Positions 22,749 through 34,049 of a stretch of DNA of 64,000 nucleotides are shown here, one piece after another. Origin of the DNA: Hygrocybe punicea (Eukaryota; Basidiomycota; Agaricomycetes; Agaricales; Hygrophoraceae); NCBI GenBank assembly GCA_963556145.1, contig OY744463.1, positions 6,510,001 through 6,574,000 on the forward strand, read 5' to 3'. Every line of letters begins with the position of its first letter. Position 1 is the stretch's first letter. The notes under the pieces were generated by a model. The model was not told the origin of the DNA. It was given only the letters and a program-made list of their open reading frames with translations, and searched no databases. The position numbers and the translations under genes were made by a program.

Positions 22749-24272
22749 ACGCGTCATACGCGTTGTGCACGCGACGACGGCTGGGCCGCTTTGGTTGTTT
22801 TCGGCGGACGCGTGGTGGTGGTGGCATAGGAGCCTCTTCGCGAGGGTGTCCGGACGCGTCATACGCGTTGTACACACGACGACGGCCGGGTTGACCCCGC
22901 GTTGGCCTTCCTCGGTGGTGTTAGTGTTGCGTGGTGGTGGTGGTACGGTGCCGCATTCTATAATGGACGAATAAATCAGTGAAAAAATGAATAAAGGTAC
23001 ATACCACGAAGGAGCGGGGTGGATGCACCACCCCTGCTGCTCTTCCACCTTGTTGACTCCACCCCATTCACGTACGTTTGGCGCGCGTTTTGAACGCGTT
23101 TGGCGTGGCGCTGGGGGTGGGCCGTGGGCATTGCTGTGGGCGCGTCCGGCGTGGCGTTGACGGTGGTTGTAACCGTCGCCGTTGTCGTTGCCGTTGTCGT
23201 GGTCATTGTCGTGGTGGTGGTGGTGGTGGTGGCCGTGGTGCATCAACCTGTAATTTGTAAATGCGTTAGTTAAGTTCGAATAAATAAATAAAAAAAACAT
23301 ACGCGGGCGGCAGGGAGTACCCCGCCGCCCGTTTTGTCGACCTTGGGTGCTCCATCGTCTTCGTTTGGCGTATATCGGGGGTGTTGTTGGTGGGGTTGGT
23401 GACTTTGGGTGACTTTCGAAGTCAGCCATGTAGCCGACTTTGGACTGTCGGTTTGCGGTTCAAACTGAGTTTGAAACCGTTTCGGCCTGCGGCCAAATCT
23501 CCAAACCGGAGACTGAACGGTTCGGTCTCAGCCGAAATTTCCCAAACCGAAACCGAAACCGGCGGTTTCGGTTCGGTCTAAACCGGGTTTGGGTCGGTCT
23601 GAGACCGAACTTCCCCAACACTACATCGGACTCAATTCCTGACTTCAGACTTGCCCTATATATGCATCTCCTCATCCTTTTGGAGATATACATGACATTT
23701 TAGATCTTTTTCTTGGATATGTGTTTTCCCATCCATTTTCCTGTCTCTGTCACATTGCAACCCCCCCTCTTCAGATCCCCCTTCCAACTTTCCTTTGTAG
23801 TTTCCATCAGCCAAAATAGACACGACTGAAAGTAGACTACCCACTCATGTACTATAAAAACAGTCCCCGACGACCATACAAAAAAAAAGATACCCTTAGT
23901 CCCCGTTTTCCTACAGTCAAAATCATGTTTTAATCCCTTCACATGCTCATCCTCATAGACCCTTAGATTTTCATAGTTGACCTCATCATCTTTATTGTTG
24001 TTCCATTATTTGTTCATCATTCCTGACCTGACCTGACCTGCTGTACCCGACATCATCGGCATCATTGGGTTCATTGTTATTTATCCGTTTTCAGTCCATT
24101 CATCGCTGGGTTCATCATTATTTGTCCAGTTTTACATGGCAGCTTTACATTTTACTTCCATTTCCACCTTTTACTATTATTCCCGACACTGATTATCCCC
24201 TGTCACTTCTATGCTGACACCCCTGGTTAGCATCTACATTCTGAAGCCACCCCAAAGCCACATCTACACTGT

Positions 24273-25275
24273 ATGATCAGTGGGGTCATTGGAATAGATA
24301 AGGATGTTGTCAAGGTAAACAATAATGGAAACATTGAGGAGGTCAGAAAAAATGTTCTTAACAAAGTGTTGAAAAGCTGCCAGGGCATTAGTGAGACCTT
24401 CCAGAATAACCAACCATTCAAATGAGCCATAGTGAGTATGAAAGGCTGTCTTCCACTCATCGCCTTTGGCAATCTGGACTAAATGGTAGGTGTGTTTAAG
24501 GTCAATTTGGTGTAAATGCATGCAGTCTGGGGAGCATCAAGAAGGTCTGCTGTCAGGGGGATAGGATAGTGGTCTTTCTTCGTGATACAATTGAGTCCTC
24601 AGAAATCCATGCAAAGACAGAGGCTACCATGTTTCTTCCAAGAGAAAAGAATAGGAGCTCTGCAGGGAGAGCAGGAGGAGCGGACAAAACCAGCTCAGAG
24701 ATTCTTATCAAGAAATTCCTGAACGGTCTCAAGCTCAAAAGGTGAAATAGAATAGGTAGGGCCAAACGGAGGTTGTGCACCATCTTCTAGATTAATTTTG
24801 AGGTTGTAAGGATGGTGTTCAGGGATGTTCCAAGCCTAAAGATGTCAGCAAATTTGTGATACCCTTCAGGGAGGTTGTGAAGGTCCATGGAGGGTTTGGA
24901 GGGTTCCAGAGGACCATAGCTTGCAGAACGTCCAGTGGCATCAGGTAATTGGACTTCATGCAGAAGACCCAAGTTCCCAGGACTTTGCAACCATGTAGAA
25001 AAGCTTGAGCACTGACCAAGGAAATGTCAGGCTTTGAAGCTGAAGGTGAGGGAGGATTGGGCGGAGTAGGCAGAGGGAATGGAGGCCATACTGGAGGGTC
25101 CGGAGGTGGTGCCTCACTAGGCACTGGAGTTGACAACAGAGGCACAGAATCGGAAGAATAGAATTTGATGCTATGCTCAACCCAGTCAATCAACAGATTG
25201 TATTTGGCGAGCCAGCTATATCCAAGAACTGCTGTGACAGACGGATCCAATGGAGTGACCAAAAATTCTGTTATG
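24273..25275 (-). pseudogene. Ty3/gypsy protease end and reverse transcriptase N-terminal half
   Basis: The minus strand reads VTPLDPSVTAVLGYSWLAKYNLLIDWVEHSIKF, then a proline-rich linker. Reverse transcriptase follows: [46 protein letters not shown] and [12 protein letters not shown] (YLDN in place of the catalytic YLDD). TGA stops stand where Arg is expected at NL(R)AGFVRSS and DF(R)GLN, consistent with CGA to TGA change. It is inactive. Confidence 0.85.
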
Positions 25276-28085
25276 GATCGCTTCTGCAGCAGGCTCTGTC
25301 AACAATCAACTTAACTAGGGGATTGGTTTCCAGGGGAGAAGACAGCAGTTTTCATTGTTGCTTACAGCTAATACAACACTGCTAAGAGGGGGGTCAAGGT
25401 CTAATGTCATGGCAAGCTGTGGGGGTTACCCAAGACAAGAGGGTCTGCCCCAAGAACCAGACTAAACGTAAGGAAAAGAAAGAAGAAAAAGTCCAAACCA
25501 ACAACAAGAACAGTAGATATAGTGACTGGCCTTGAGGGGAGGTAAATGGGAATACAACCATGAAGCTACAACATGTCCAACTACACCATGTGTTTACCAT
25601 GAGGTGCACATGAGACATCCTCGTGTCGATATTCTCGCAATCCAACTGGAGGCCTAGGTGTCATTGAGGATAGAAGAGGTCCAGATGACTCGGATGATTT
25701 GTCATCAGATCATGTGACATGCAGAATTGCCAATTCAGGGTCTATACTTGCTGTAATGGGCAAGTGCACAGTCTGGCAAGTGCATTGCACGGTCAGGTCG
25801 AAGAGGGGTATCGTCCAGTGTGGGATTGATGAAGAGAGTGTCTTGAAGTAGCGTGGATATAGCGACAAGGTCAGTATGAAAGAAAACAAAGGAATGTGTT
25901 AGGAGAAAACCAACTAGGACGGTGGGATAGTTGAGGTCAGACATGTGAACAGCATAAGCTGTGCCGGTGACGATGTCTGTGATGATGACATATCGAGGGG
26001 TGATGTCTTGTTCTGTGTGTGGAACAATGAGGTCCACCTGATGTCAGTATTCGTCCAAGAAAGGGTATTGTTGTAAATGAGTGTGGGAGGTATCCGGGTT
26101 ACAGATGAAAAAGGATAAATGAATGTGGGTCCAGGTTTTGAGTCATGGCACAGGTGACAAGCTGTGGGAACAAGTTAGTGTTGCCACGACTATAGCCGAT
26201 GTTTTTCAAAAAATGGCTATATCATTGTCAATAAAATATGAGAATATTTGGGTGCACAGATCACACGAAAGGCCGGAGGGTCCTCTGCCAACATTAGCTG
26301 ATGCAATGAGTCCCTGGTCTCTTATTGGATTTGTACTTGAATCAACTACAATTTAAAGATGGTCCAATAAGAGACCAGGGCCTCATTGCATCAACTAATG
26401 TTGGCAGAGGACCCTCCGGCTTTTCGTGTGATCTGTGCACCCAAATATTCTCATATTTTATTGACAATGATATAGCCATTTTTCGAAAAACATCGGCTAT
26501 AGTTGTGGCAACACTAGAACAAGTCCTTGGGTACTGCATTGAAGCGATGACATGTGAACAATACACAATAGTGGTTGGTTCACTGTATTGGGAAATTGTA
26601 TGGTCTGTGGTCGAAGTCTGAAGGTGTGTGCTTTGGTGATGATCGGATTGGAGGGAACAGTGAAATGTCTTGTGATCAAGGATTGTTCAGGGCATGCGTG
26701 CAGGTGAGGAATGTCATTGGATCATCAGGGAGGATAATGGTAGGCATGGAATACAAAAGTGGAAACCAAATATCCAGGTATGGCAATTGTCAATTACGTG
26801 GTGAGATATCGTTGAGGTGGAAGTCGGAAGTATCAATGGCAGAAGGGTTTCGGTGCCGATGATATGGTTTCCACGTCTATGACCCCGGATAAAGAGATAT
26901 TAAAAGATGAAAATGTCGCAAAGGTGCAAACGGGACTTGGGAAACTCCCGACAATAACGCGATAATGCGCGATAATATGCGCGATCAAATAAACAAATGC
27001 GAAGTGTCGCAAGATAGTGCAATATCGCAACACAGTGATAAACAAGAATTGGAAGGCTTAGCTGGGTGTCCTAGATGACAGCGTGATACGCAGTGATGAT
27101 GTGACGAGATGAGGGTTCTACGCTATGACTTAGGTCGCGATAGCGGAGAGTACGCAACGAGAAAAGACGCAGATTTGAGTAGGAATGACTGGATTTTTAA
27201 ACTTAAGACACAAACTAGTGGGGAGGGGAGAACTGGGTTCTTCTTCGTTTATTTTCTACTACAGGACATTTTTTATATTCTAAAGGGATAGGGGTTTAAG
27301 GGTGGATGAGTGAAATAGAAATGCAGCAAAATATCACATGAAAGCGATGAAACAGGAACGGAATAGCGAAGGATTTGAAATAATGGTGAATATCACATGA
27401 AAGTCGGCAAAAAGACGAAGATAAACCAGATGAATGACATTGCTGGTATCGGACTTGGTGTCCGAACGTATAGGACGTGTTTAACGGTCATGTTTCAGCA
27501 TATTGAGACCGGGTTGCACGGTTAAGATACAGCAAAGATGTCGCAGTCACGTGTGCGTCGATCGGCGTAAGTCGCACAAGTCGCGGGCAGCGTGCTGATG
27601 TTTCGCATGTACGCGGGACACGGAAGAGTCGTAGGGAAAGTAGAATTGGATCCTATGAGAGATTCCGTGCCCAAAGGGAGAGACTGTGTATCACCGATGC
27701 CAAAGATAGATCATAACAAGGTAAAAACTGATAAGGAAAGTAATGGCAATGCTGCCAATGATGATTACAGTAATTAGCTGTGTTGGGAATACAGCCATTG
27801 TGTATCGGTTTGTCGTGGGACGAAGTGAACAATATCTCAAGGTAGGGGAAAAGACAATGGCGATGATGTCCATAGGCAAGGAGACTGTTCAGGTACAGCA
27901 AGGTCATGTGGGGATGTGTCCATGGTTGGTCTGGATTGTTCTAGAAGAAATGGTAAAAAGGAAACAAGGACAAGAATAAACAATGATGTCCAAAAGAAGA
28001 CAATAGGCAAAAGGGAACAAAAAAGGAAGGTGTGGTAATGTGGAATTGTCATGGCAGGTACCGGAGTTGGCATCTGAGTTGCAGA
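25276..28085. other. Unidentified 2.8-kb insert in the gypsy protease region
   Basis: Gypsy sequence stops near 28,085 (ILEFVT) and resumes near 25,275 (LVTPLDPS), so about 2.8 kb is foreign. It contains the hAT MITE at 26176-26516, a GCGATAAT-rich patch near 26,960 and a GTCGCA-rich patch near 27,550. A 100-codon minus frame at 25735-26037 begins DLIVPHTEQDITPRYVII, which I cannot assign. I found no convincing inverted or direct terminal repeat. Confidence 0.5.
26176..26516. mobile_element. 341-bp hAT-type MITE
   Basis: It starts TAGTGTTGCCACGACTATAG and ends with the complement. The arms pair over about 150 bases each around a short centre near 26,345. Perfect 8-base duplications GAACAAGT occur at 26168-26175 and 26517-26524. 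The arms are nearly identical, implying a recent insertion. No coding content. Confidence 0.9.
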
Positions 28086-29551
28086 GTTGAAAAATGTAAC
28101 AAATTCTAAGATTAGAACTTCACCAGTAGGAAAACAGACAGGAATAGATACAGATTTGTTGATGATTCCACCAGAGGAACCATCAAACAGGTGGAGAGGT
28201 TTTGGAGCAGTGGGGAAAACAGGGAGATCATGAAGGGAGCAGAATTCTGGATCAATGAAACAATGCGTCGATCCACAATCCACAAGGGTAATGATAAAGA
28301 TAGAAGAATGATAAAGAGATTAGAAAGAGCAGACATGTTGAGTTTTACTTAGTGCACAGTCAGGTTCAACACAGCCTACATCCTGTGCTGGAGTATGCAG
28401 ACTGCTCTCTATTTTTCCGACTCCTTCGGAGAATTGGAACTAGAGATGGGGGGTGCAGAGGAAGTGCAGGCAGCACAGGCAGCAATGTGAGAGGACATAT
28501 ACTTGGCTTTCGTGCAATCCTTGGCCATGTGTCCTGCTCCTCTGCATATAATGCAGAGTTTATTGTTGATGCAGCATTGGTGTTCCACAGGTTTGAGTTT
28601 ACCGTCCTTGCCCAGCTTATCAGCGTAGACAGGAGGGGTTTTCGGAGTGGTAGAGGAAGTACTACTGGAGTTGGTAGCTTTGACATTCAAAGACTTGGCC
28701 TCAGAAGTGGAGGCTTTGGCGGAGGAGGATCGCGAAGCATGGGAAATGTCTGATTTCTGTTCCCAATACCTAGCATCAAGAAGTTGAGCCTTATCCTTCA
28801 GCTCATAAAGATTCCTTGGTTTCTCAGATTGGGCAAGTTGATCTTTGAGGCAATCCGGAAGTCCCTGGTAAAAGGAGTGCTATAAGGCACCGATGTCCCA
28901 GCCAGTCTGCATAGCAAGACAATTGAAGTTGACAATGTACTTTGCAATTCATTGGTTATCCTTCATTGCAAGGTTTTCCAACTCATTCTTGGCAGTACCC
29001 CTAGGATCCAAGGGTCCAAAATTATTCTGCAGCTCCATGCAGAAATCTCTGTAATTGGACATGAAGTCTGGCGGATAGGTGTCGGACTCCGGGTTCTCCA
29101 AAAGGTAAGGCTTGAACCATGTGAGCGCAATACCTTTGAGATAGGAGAGGGCAAAGTTGACTTTGGCGCTGTCTGTTTGGAAAGCAGTCAGTTGATCATT
29201 GAAGTTCAGTCAGCACTGAACCAGGAAAGGATGGAGTTTCATTGGGTTGGAGCTGTCGAACATGTCCGGTTCTTGGACTTTGGTACATTGCTTATTGTCC
29301 CCTTTGTTTTGGAGGGTAGTGGCTAGGAGGGCAATGGCTTCAGTGAGGTTGGTGTCATCACAGTTGGTGTTGCCTGGCCTGAGAGGGTTGTTCTCTTCAA
29401 AGATGGGGCACAGAAGTGGTTCATTTCTCAGAGTGTGGGTTTCTTCCAGTGGAGAAACTGGAGTCATGGTTGGGTGTTCAAGCAAACTCGCCAGTTGAGT
29501 AAGTTGATAACGTGTGGGGGTTCTACATTGAGAAAAGCCTTGGAAAGACAT
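28085..29551 (-). pseudogene. Ty3/gypsy Gag and protease
   Basis: Starts at ATG 29551 (MSFQGFSQCRTPTRYQ). A conserved Gag stretch reads VQEPDMFDSSNPMKLHPFLVQC. A CCHC zinc knuckle, CIICRGAGHMAKDC, lies near 28,540. The protease follows with DCGSTHCFIDPEF (28,280), where DCGST replaces the usual D-S/T-G active-site triad. Several frameshifts and stops separate these parts. The polyprotein continues at 24273-25275. Confidence 0.85.
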
Positions 29552-30354
29552 GATCAAATGTAAAAAGAATATGACTCAAGAGTAGTTCTGAAAATACTGT
29601 TAGAGACATGCAAGTAACTCTGGACAGAGCAGAGTTAATCGGAGGACCAGAGGTGCGAACTCTTGAAGTAGTTTAGCTACTTCCTTAAGTCATACTGAGT
29701 AGGCACTAGGCAGACAGAGCAGAGTTAGTCTGGAGGTTTGGACTAAAGACAGAGACTAATAGTGAGCTCAAGGCAAAGCCTTAAGTTTGAGGATGAATAA
29801 GATAAGGGGTGCTCAAGTTGATTTTCAGAACAGAGTTAGAGGACATTGTAGTTCTAGCTTATATACTTGGTGAACTAATTGTATATCCTTAGTAACAGAG
29901 ATAATAAGAACTCTGGAAGGGGAACCGGAGTTCGGAGAAGGATAAAAGGAATAAAAGGTTGCTACATATGGTGACAAGTAAACAAAGGGTAGGAACAGAA
30001 AAGAGTCTGGAGTAACAGAGATGAAGAAGAAGAATAGCAAGTATAATAAGGAAAGGAACAATAACATACGCAAGAGGATAAGATAAGATGAAGGGGGCAG
30101 AAAAGTCCAGAGTGGAGATCATCGGTGATACACAGAGAGTGTCTAAGTGTGGGGTGTGAGGACTGATCCAAGGGAGGTCTCAAGCTCTTAAAGATGGGAG
30201 TGAAAGGGGGAATCCAATCCTTTTTGTTTGTACTTGTTGTGCTACAATAAGTACATAACAAAAACTAACTAATAAAAATAAGTAAAATGTGTGAATCAGA
30301 CCTCAGACATGCAGCATGCATATCATTGGAATCCGTCGGAGTTGCATCAATATG
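29552..30354. other. Probable leader or 5' LTR region of the gypsy element; no gene seen
   Basis: This lies upstream of the gypsy gag start. It is rich in GACAGAGCAGAGTTA direct repeats (29,630 and 29,715). I could not find clean LTR ends or a primer-binding site. Confidence 0.35.
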
Positions 30355-30505
30355 ACATCATCATTATTTGTCCATTTTCATAGTTTTACATGGCAGCTTT
30401 ACATTTCACTTCTCTTACTATTCTTTTAACACTATCCCTGACACTGATCATCCTAGTCACTTCTACACTGACACCCCTGGTTAGGATTTATAGTTCACAG
30501 CCACC
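30355..30505 (+). repeat. Fragment of the TGTAGA-family LTR (3' end)
   Basis: ATTTGTCCATTTTCATAGTT through CACTTCTACACTGACACCCC and TTATAGTTCACAGCCACC follow the last 150 bases of the LTR family. CpG has been lost. The 5' part is absent. Confidence 0.7.
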
Positions 30506-30905
30506 CCGATCTCACCATTACAATGTCACATTCAACTTGAACGTGATGCATTGAATGACAAAGCAGAGACCATTATGAAGCTGGTCTCTGCTAAAGGTAA
30601 GTTTTTTTGATTGCTTTTACCATTCCTGATGAAATTTTCAGATACTAATACATGTCAGAAATGGCCACAATGAAAACGACAACAAGGAAGACAGTGACAA
30701 CAAGGGCAAGGGCCACTGGCAGTGGCAACACCAAGACCAGGGAGTGGTGCACCCACCCCCAGTCACCAGTTGAGTCTTTTATTCTGTCCTGCCACTCACT
30801 CAGCCCAGGACCACTGTGAACAGGCACAGCCAACATGTCCAACAATGCAATCACTCAGTGTGCCCTGTCAACTATGCCATACTGGGCCAATGCACCCCCC
30901 ATTCC

Positions 30906-30959
30906 ACCTTGCACTCACATGGCATGCATCCATTGACACACATTTGATGTTGCAAGGTC
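30906..30959. repeat. 54-bp dyad motif, CpG-decayed copy
   Basis: ACCTTGCA left and TGCAAGGT right around CCATTG at 30930-30935. The spacing is kept although every CpG in the arms has become TpG or CpA. Confidence 0.55.
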
Positions 30960-31030
30960 AAAAGGGTGCTGGAAGCCCTGGCGGCGAGTTGAACTGGGGA
31001 GACCCACAGGTTACCCATGGTGGGTATGGG

Positions 31031-31231
31031 TAGTGTTGCCTCAATTTGGCTGGTCAGGGAAAGCTGATCCTGGTTCTGACTTTTTGGTGCACACCCAGCT
31101 TTCTCACAGGCTGATATTTGGTAACTATAGACCATAGTTACCAAATATCAGCCTGTGAGAAAGCTGGGTGTGCACCAAAAAGTCAGAACCAGGATCAGCT
31201 TTTTCTGACCAGCCAAGTTGAGGCAACACTA
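31031..31231. mobile_element. 201-bp hAT-type foldback MITE
   Basis: Starts TAGTGTTGCCTCAATTTGGC and ends with the near complement. The arms pair almost fully around CTATAGACCATAG. Flanks GGTATGGG (31023-31030) and GGTATTGG (31232-31239) agree at seven of eight bases. No coding content. Confidence 0.85.
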
Positions 31232-31449
31232 GGTATTGGTTCCAGGTAACCTGAGGGTTGGAAGCCATGTACCCAGGATAAACCTGTACCCACAGACATG
31301 GGTATGGGTCCAGGTACACATTTTTTACCCCCAGGTTACTCATCCAATGCACTAGGAGACATTGGTGCTGACTGATTTCGGTGGGTTGAAGGTATGCATT
31401 TTTGGTTTCTTCTTTTCTGCCTCCTTGAGCTTGTCTGTCTCATAGGGCC

Positions 31450-31702
31450 TGCACAGATGCCTCTGCTTCTGCAGCTGCCAGAGCAGCTATGTCCTTAAGG
31501 AGCTGGTCAGACTCAACTTGGACTGCCCAAGCTGCCTTTTTTCTGGTGTTCTGGGCTGACCCGGAGGCCACGAGGTTGAGGGCAGCTTATTCAGGGGTGA
31601 TATGTGTGGCTGTGGCAATGGTGTCACAGATTTCAAGGAAATCATTGGAGTCAAAGTCGGTGCATATCTGGAGATTGGGGTCAGATTCAATTCAAGGCAT
31701 CT
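31450..31702 (-). pseudogene. Broken N-terminal fragment of an unidentified element ORF
   Basis: The minus strand reads MP*IESDPNLQICTDFDSND, then an Ala-rich helical run (AAWAVQVESDQLLKDIAAL, AAAEAEASVQAL). TGA stands where CGA would fit (third codon), and TAA interrupts after HITPE. The style suggests a mobile-element ORF1 or Gag N-terminus, but I cannot name the family. Confidence 0.4.
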
Positions 31703-31877
31703 TAGGGGAACTTGAGGGAGGAGAGTGGCTTAAAAGAGTGGCTTTTTGAGGTGTGAGAGGCAAGTAGTGAGAGAATGTGTTCTAGAGTGGGAAGAGACTG
31801 AAGACAATGAGCCACAATGACAATGATAGCAGGGCTGCTCTGTGTCACACCTGTCACACACTCAAAGACCATTTATT

Positions 31878-31979
31878 AGTGGGTCTCAAGTCCGCCTAGT
31901 GGTTCCCTACCAGGAATCCTGCTGTGGTTCCTGAGAGCCAAATTAGGCAGGTTAGCTAAATATGGTATTACTTAGGGTT
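31878..31979 (+). repeat. Left TIR of PIF/Harbinger
   Basis: 102 bases, inverted match to 35809-35910. The visible mismatch is CTGTGG against CTGCGG, a CpG to TpG step. Confidence 0.9.
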
Positions 31980-32036
31980 ATTATTAGTGTCGCATTTGTA
32001 ACCATTTTGTTATGTTCATATATAGTAATTTGTTCT

Positions 32037-33870
32037 ATGTCAATGTCCTCAGACTCGAGGAGAACACGCACATTCCTTGTGGCTTCTAGACGGGGCCAAC
32101 GTTCAAAGACCAAGGTCTCCACCCCCCAACCTGCTTCTTCTGCCTTTCCTTCAACTCTTTCGGCAGCTCACTCTCAAAAAATGACGGACTTGTCAAAAAT
32201 TAAAATCTTTTGGGATGGCAATTACTCTCGGCAAACGGATAGGCTTGTCAGTTGGCTCGAAGACAACCCCCTTGACCGCATCAAGCTCTTTTCTGACTCC
32301 TCTCAAGATGCAAAAGTGACGAATCGCAGGAAGATTGTAGGAAAAGAATCAAAAATGCATATCTACGTCAAAATCGCGCATGCGGTCTTTTCTGCTGACG
32401 ACAACCCTCAAATCCACGCCGGCTATACTCAGAATGTGGATAAGTTTGCCCAGGCAGTCAAAAATCATTTACAAATGTATGCGTTTCCCTTATCACCCAC
32501 CATCTGCTGACAAGATTTGCAGACTCAAGGGCAAGTACCGTGAGGTTCGCCAAGGGCTGGGAAAAACGGGGGCTGGCTTGCTGACAGTTGGTGATGGTGT
32601 TGTTGGCCCAGAGAACATCTCCCGCAAGTTTTTTTGTTTTTTTTTTACTGTAGGATTTTTTTCTCACTGCAAATCAGAAAAAATTACCACAGAATTCCCT
32701 TGGTATCAACAGCTACATGGAATCTGGGAAACATTACCCAGCCACAACCCACATCCCGCCTCATCTCACGCCGGCCAGGATCTTGCCAACCAAGCAACAA
32801 ACCTCCTCTTCCCTGCCCATTGGTCATTACCACCGCCAGGCACATCACCTGGGCCATCGACAGCACATGTTGACGCTGTGCCGCCCATCATATCTGGTAC
32901 TGATGCGATCCCTGACCCAGACAATTACCAGATGTTTCCGAATGATGTCGACCTGTATTTTCTCCCTCACCCCAGTGAACTTGGGTTACCATGGCCGCTT
33001 GATGACGCTGCCTCCTCCTCAATGCTCCCAACCACCACCCCGACCCTCCCCACCACCACCTCGACCCTCCCCGTCACCACCTCGACCCTCCCAACCACCA
33101 CCTCGACCCTCCCAACCACCACCTCGACCCTCCCAACCACCACCTCGACCCTCCCAACCACCACCTCGACCCTCCCAACCACCACCTCGACCCTCCCAAC
33201 CACCACCTCGACCCTCCCAACCACCACCTCGACCGTTGATGCGGATTCCCCTTTCGAGTCCAACATGGCTACCCGCTCTTCATCAGGGCTCCAGCTGCCC
33301 CTCCAACGTTTTTTAAACATCAATATATCAAATCCCTCCTCTCGAAGTCAAAGTCCCTTGAGCCATCAATCCCTCTTGGGGGAATCCGGTTCAGGGTCTG
33401 AGGCTGAGCAGCTCACCCTCCAAGCACGAGCTTTGGCCCTGCAAGCACCACAAGTTCACCCACCCAACGCGGTGTACAGCCCCTCCAACTCCGATATATC
33501 TGCCCCCTCGCCAACTACCTGGTCGATGAGTGTTACCCCACCCACTTCCGTCTCCTCACGCCCATCTCGCAAACAGGTAAACACAACCAGCAACTTCGAC
33601 GGACAGCTGGAACTCGACCAACGCCTTTCGACCACTGTGACTCAACACGACCTTTCCAAGAGGCGTCATACAGACGAGAGGTCGGCGGAGAAGGAGGCTG
33701 ACCGTAAGCACGATCTGGAGAAGATCCGTGTCCAGGCAGAAGAAGAGCAGCGCTCCCTGGCCCTCAGGATTGAGCTTGCGAAGCTTGAGTTCGAGTCGAA
33801 CAAGCTTAAGCTCAAGCAGCTGGAGCTATCAGGGCATGGGCAGGAGTCTTCTTCCCAGAATGATGAGTAG
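32037..33870 (+). CDS. PIF/Harbinger ORF1 protein
   Basis: ATG 32037 opens MSMSSDSRRTRTFLVASRRG, with a basic N-terminus. One intron at 32477-32522 joins KNHLQ to ILKGKYREVR, giving 1,788 coding bases (595 residues). The first domain (KIKIFWDGNYSRQTDRLVSWLE...) is of the type that accompanies PIF transposases and probably binds the element ends. A 10-unit PTTTSTL repeat sits in the middle. The last 60 residues are charged and coiled-coil-like (AEKEADRKHDLEKIRVQAEE). A 54-base GC-AG intron is possible at about 32625-32678. It would remove a Phe-rich stretch without changing frame. ORF1 is needed alongside the transposase in known PIF systems. Confidence 0.75.
33025..33234 (+). repeat. 21-bp coding minisatellite (10 units)
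   Basis: Units of CCAACCACCACCTCGACCCTC encode PTTTSTL. The last seven or so units are nearly identical, so the array has recently expanded and is probably length-variable. Confidence 0.92.
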
Positions 33871-34049
33871 GATTATTTTCTCTGTAGGTTGTTGATGGTA
33901 TCTTCCACCATGCCCTTTCCCTCTCCCCTTATGTAGCCCTTATGTAGCCCTTCTCCATGTAGTGCCTCCTTCAGTCTTATATTTTCCTGTTCCTGTCCCC
34001 CCTCCCAATACAAACTGTGATTCAGTGATGAAGACATAGATTTTAAAAA

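Larger units (their letters stand above)
16294..23623. mobile_element. Non-autonomous hAT-type element, split by LTR element 1
   Basis: The ends are TAGTGTTGGGGAAGTTCGGT and its complement. The perfect 8-base target duplications are CATCGGAC at 16286-16293 and 23624-23631. Subterminal AAACCGAAACCG repeats lie at both ends. The body is 16294-16719 plus 22753-23623, about 1.3 kb, with a GGT microsatellite and one dyad. No transposase is seen. Confidence 0.85.
13557..24268 (+). mobile_element. Old solo LTR of the TGTAGA family, split by two insertions
   Basis: The LTR pieces are 13557-13699, about 16196-16293 and 23632-24268, together about 880-900 bases, the length of one LTR. The ends are TGTAGAGGG and CATCTACA. 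The perfect 4-base duplication CTGT flanks it at 13553-13556 and 24269-24272. Joining the flanks restores the gypsy reverse transcriptase from SNDPTDHT to EHVCEVL. CpG sites present in the young copies are mostly TG or CA here. Confidence 0.85.
30520..31350. repeat. Degenerate low-complexity element with one dyad
   Basis: CpG-poor sequence with the decayed dyad at 30906-30959, flanked by CCATGGGTATGGG-type repeats, and interrupted by the MITE at 31031-31231. It resembles the microsatellite-bearing hAT bodies, but I could not fix its ends. Confidence 0.4.
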
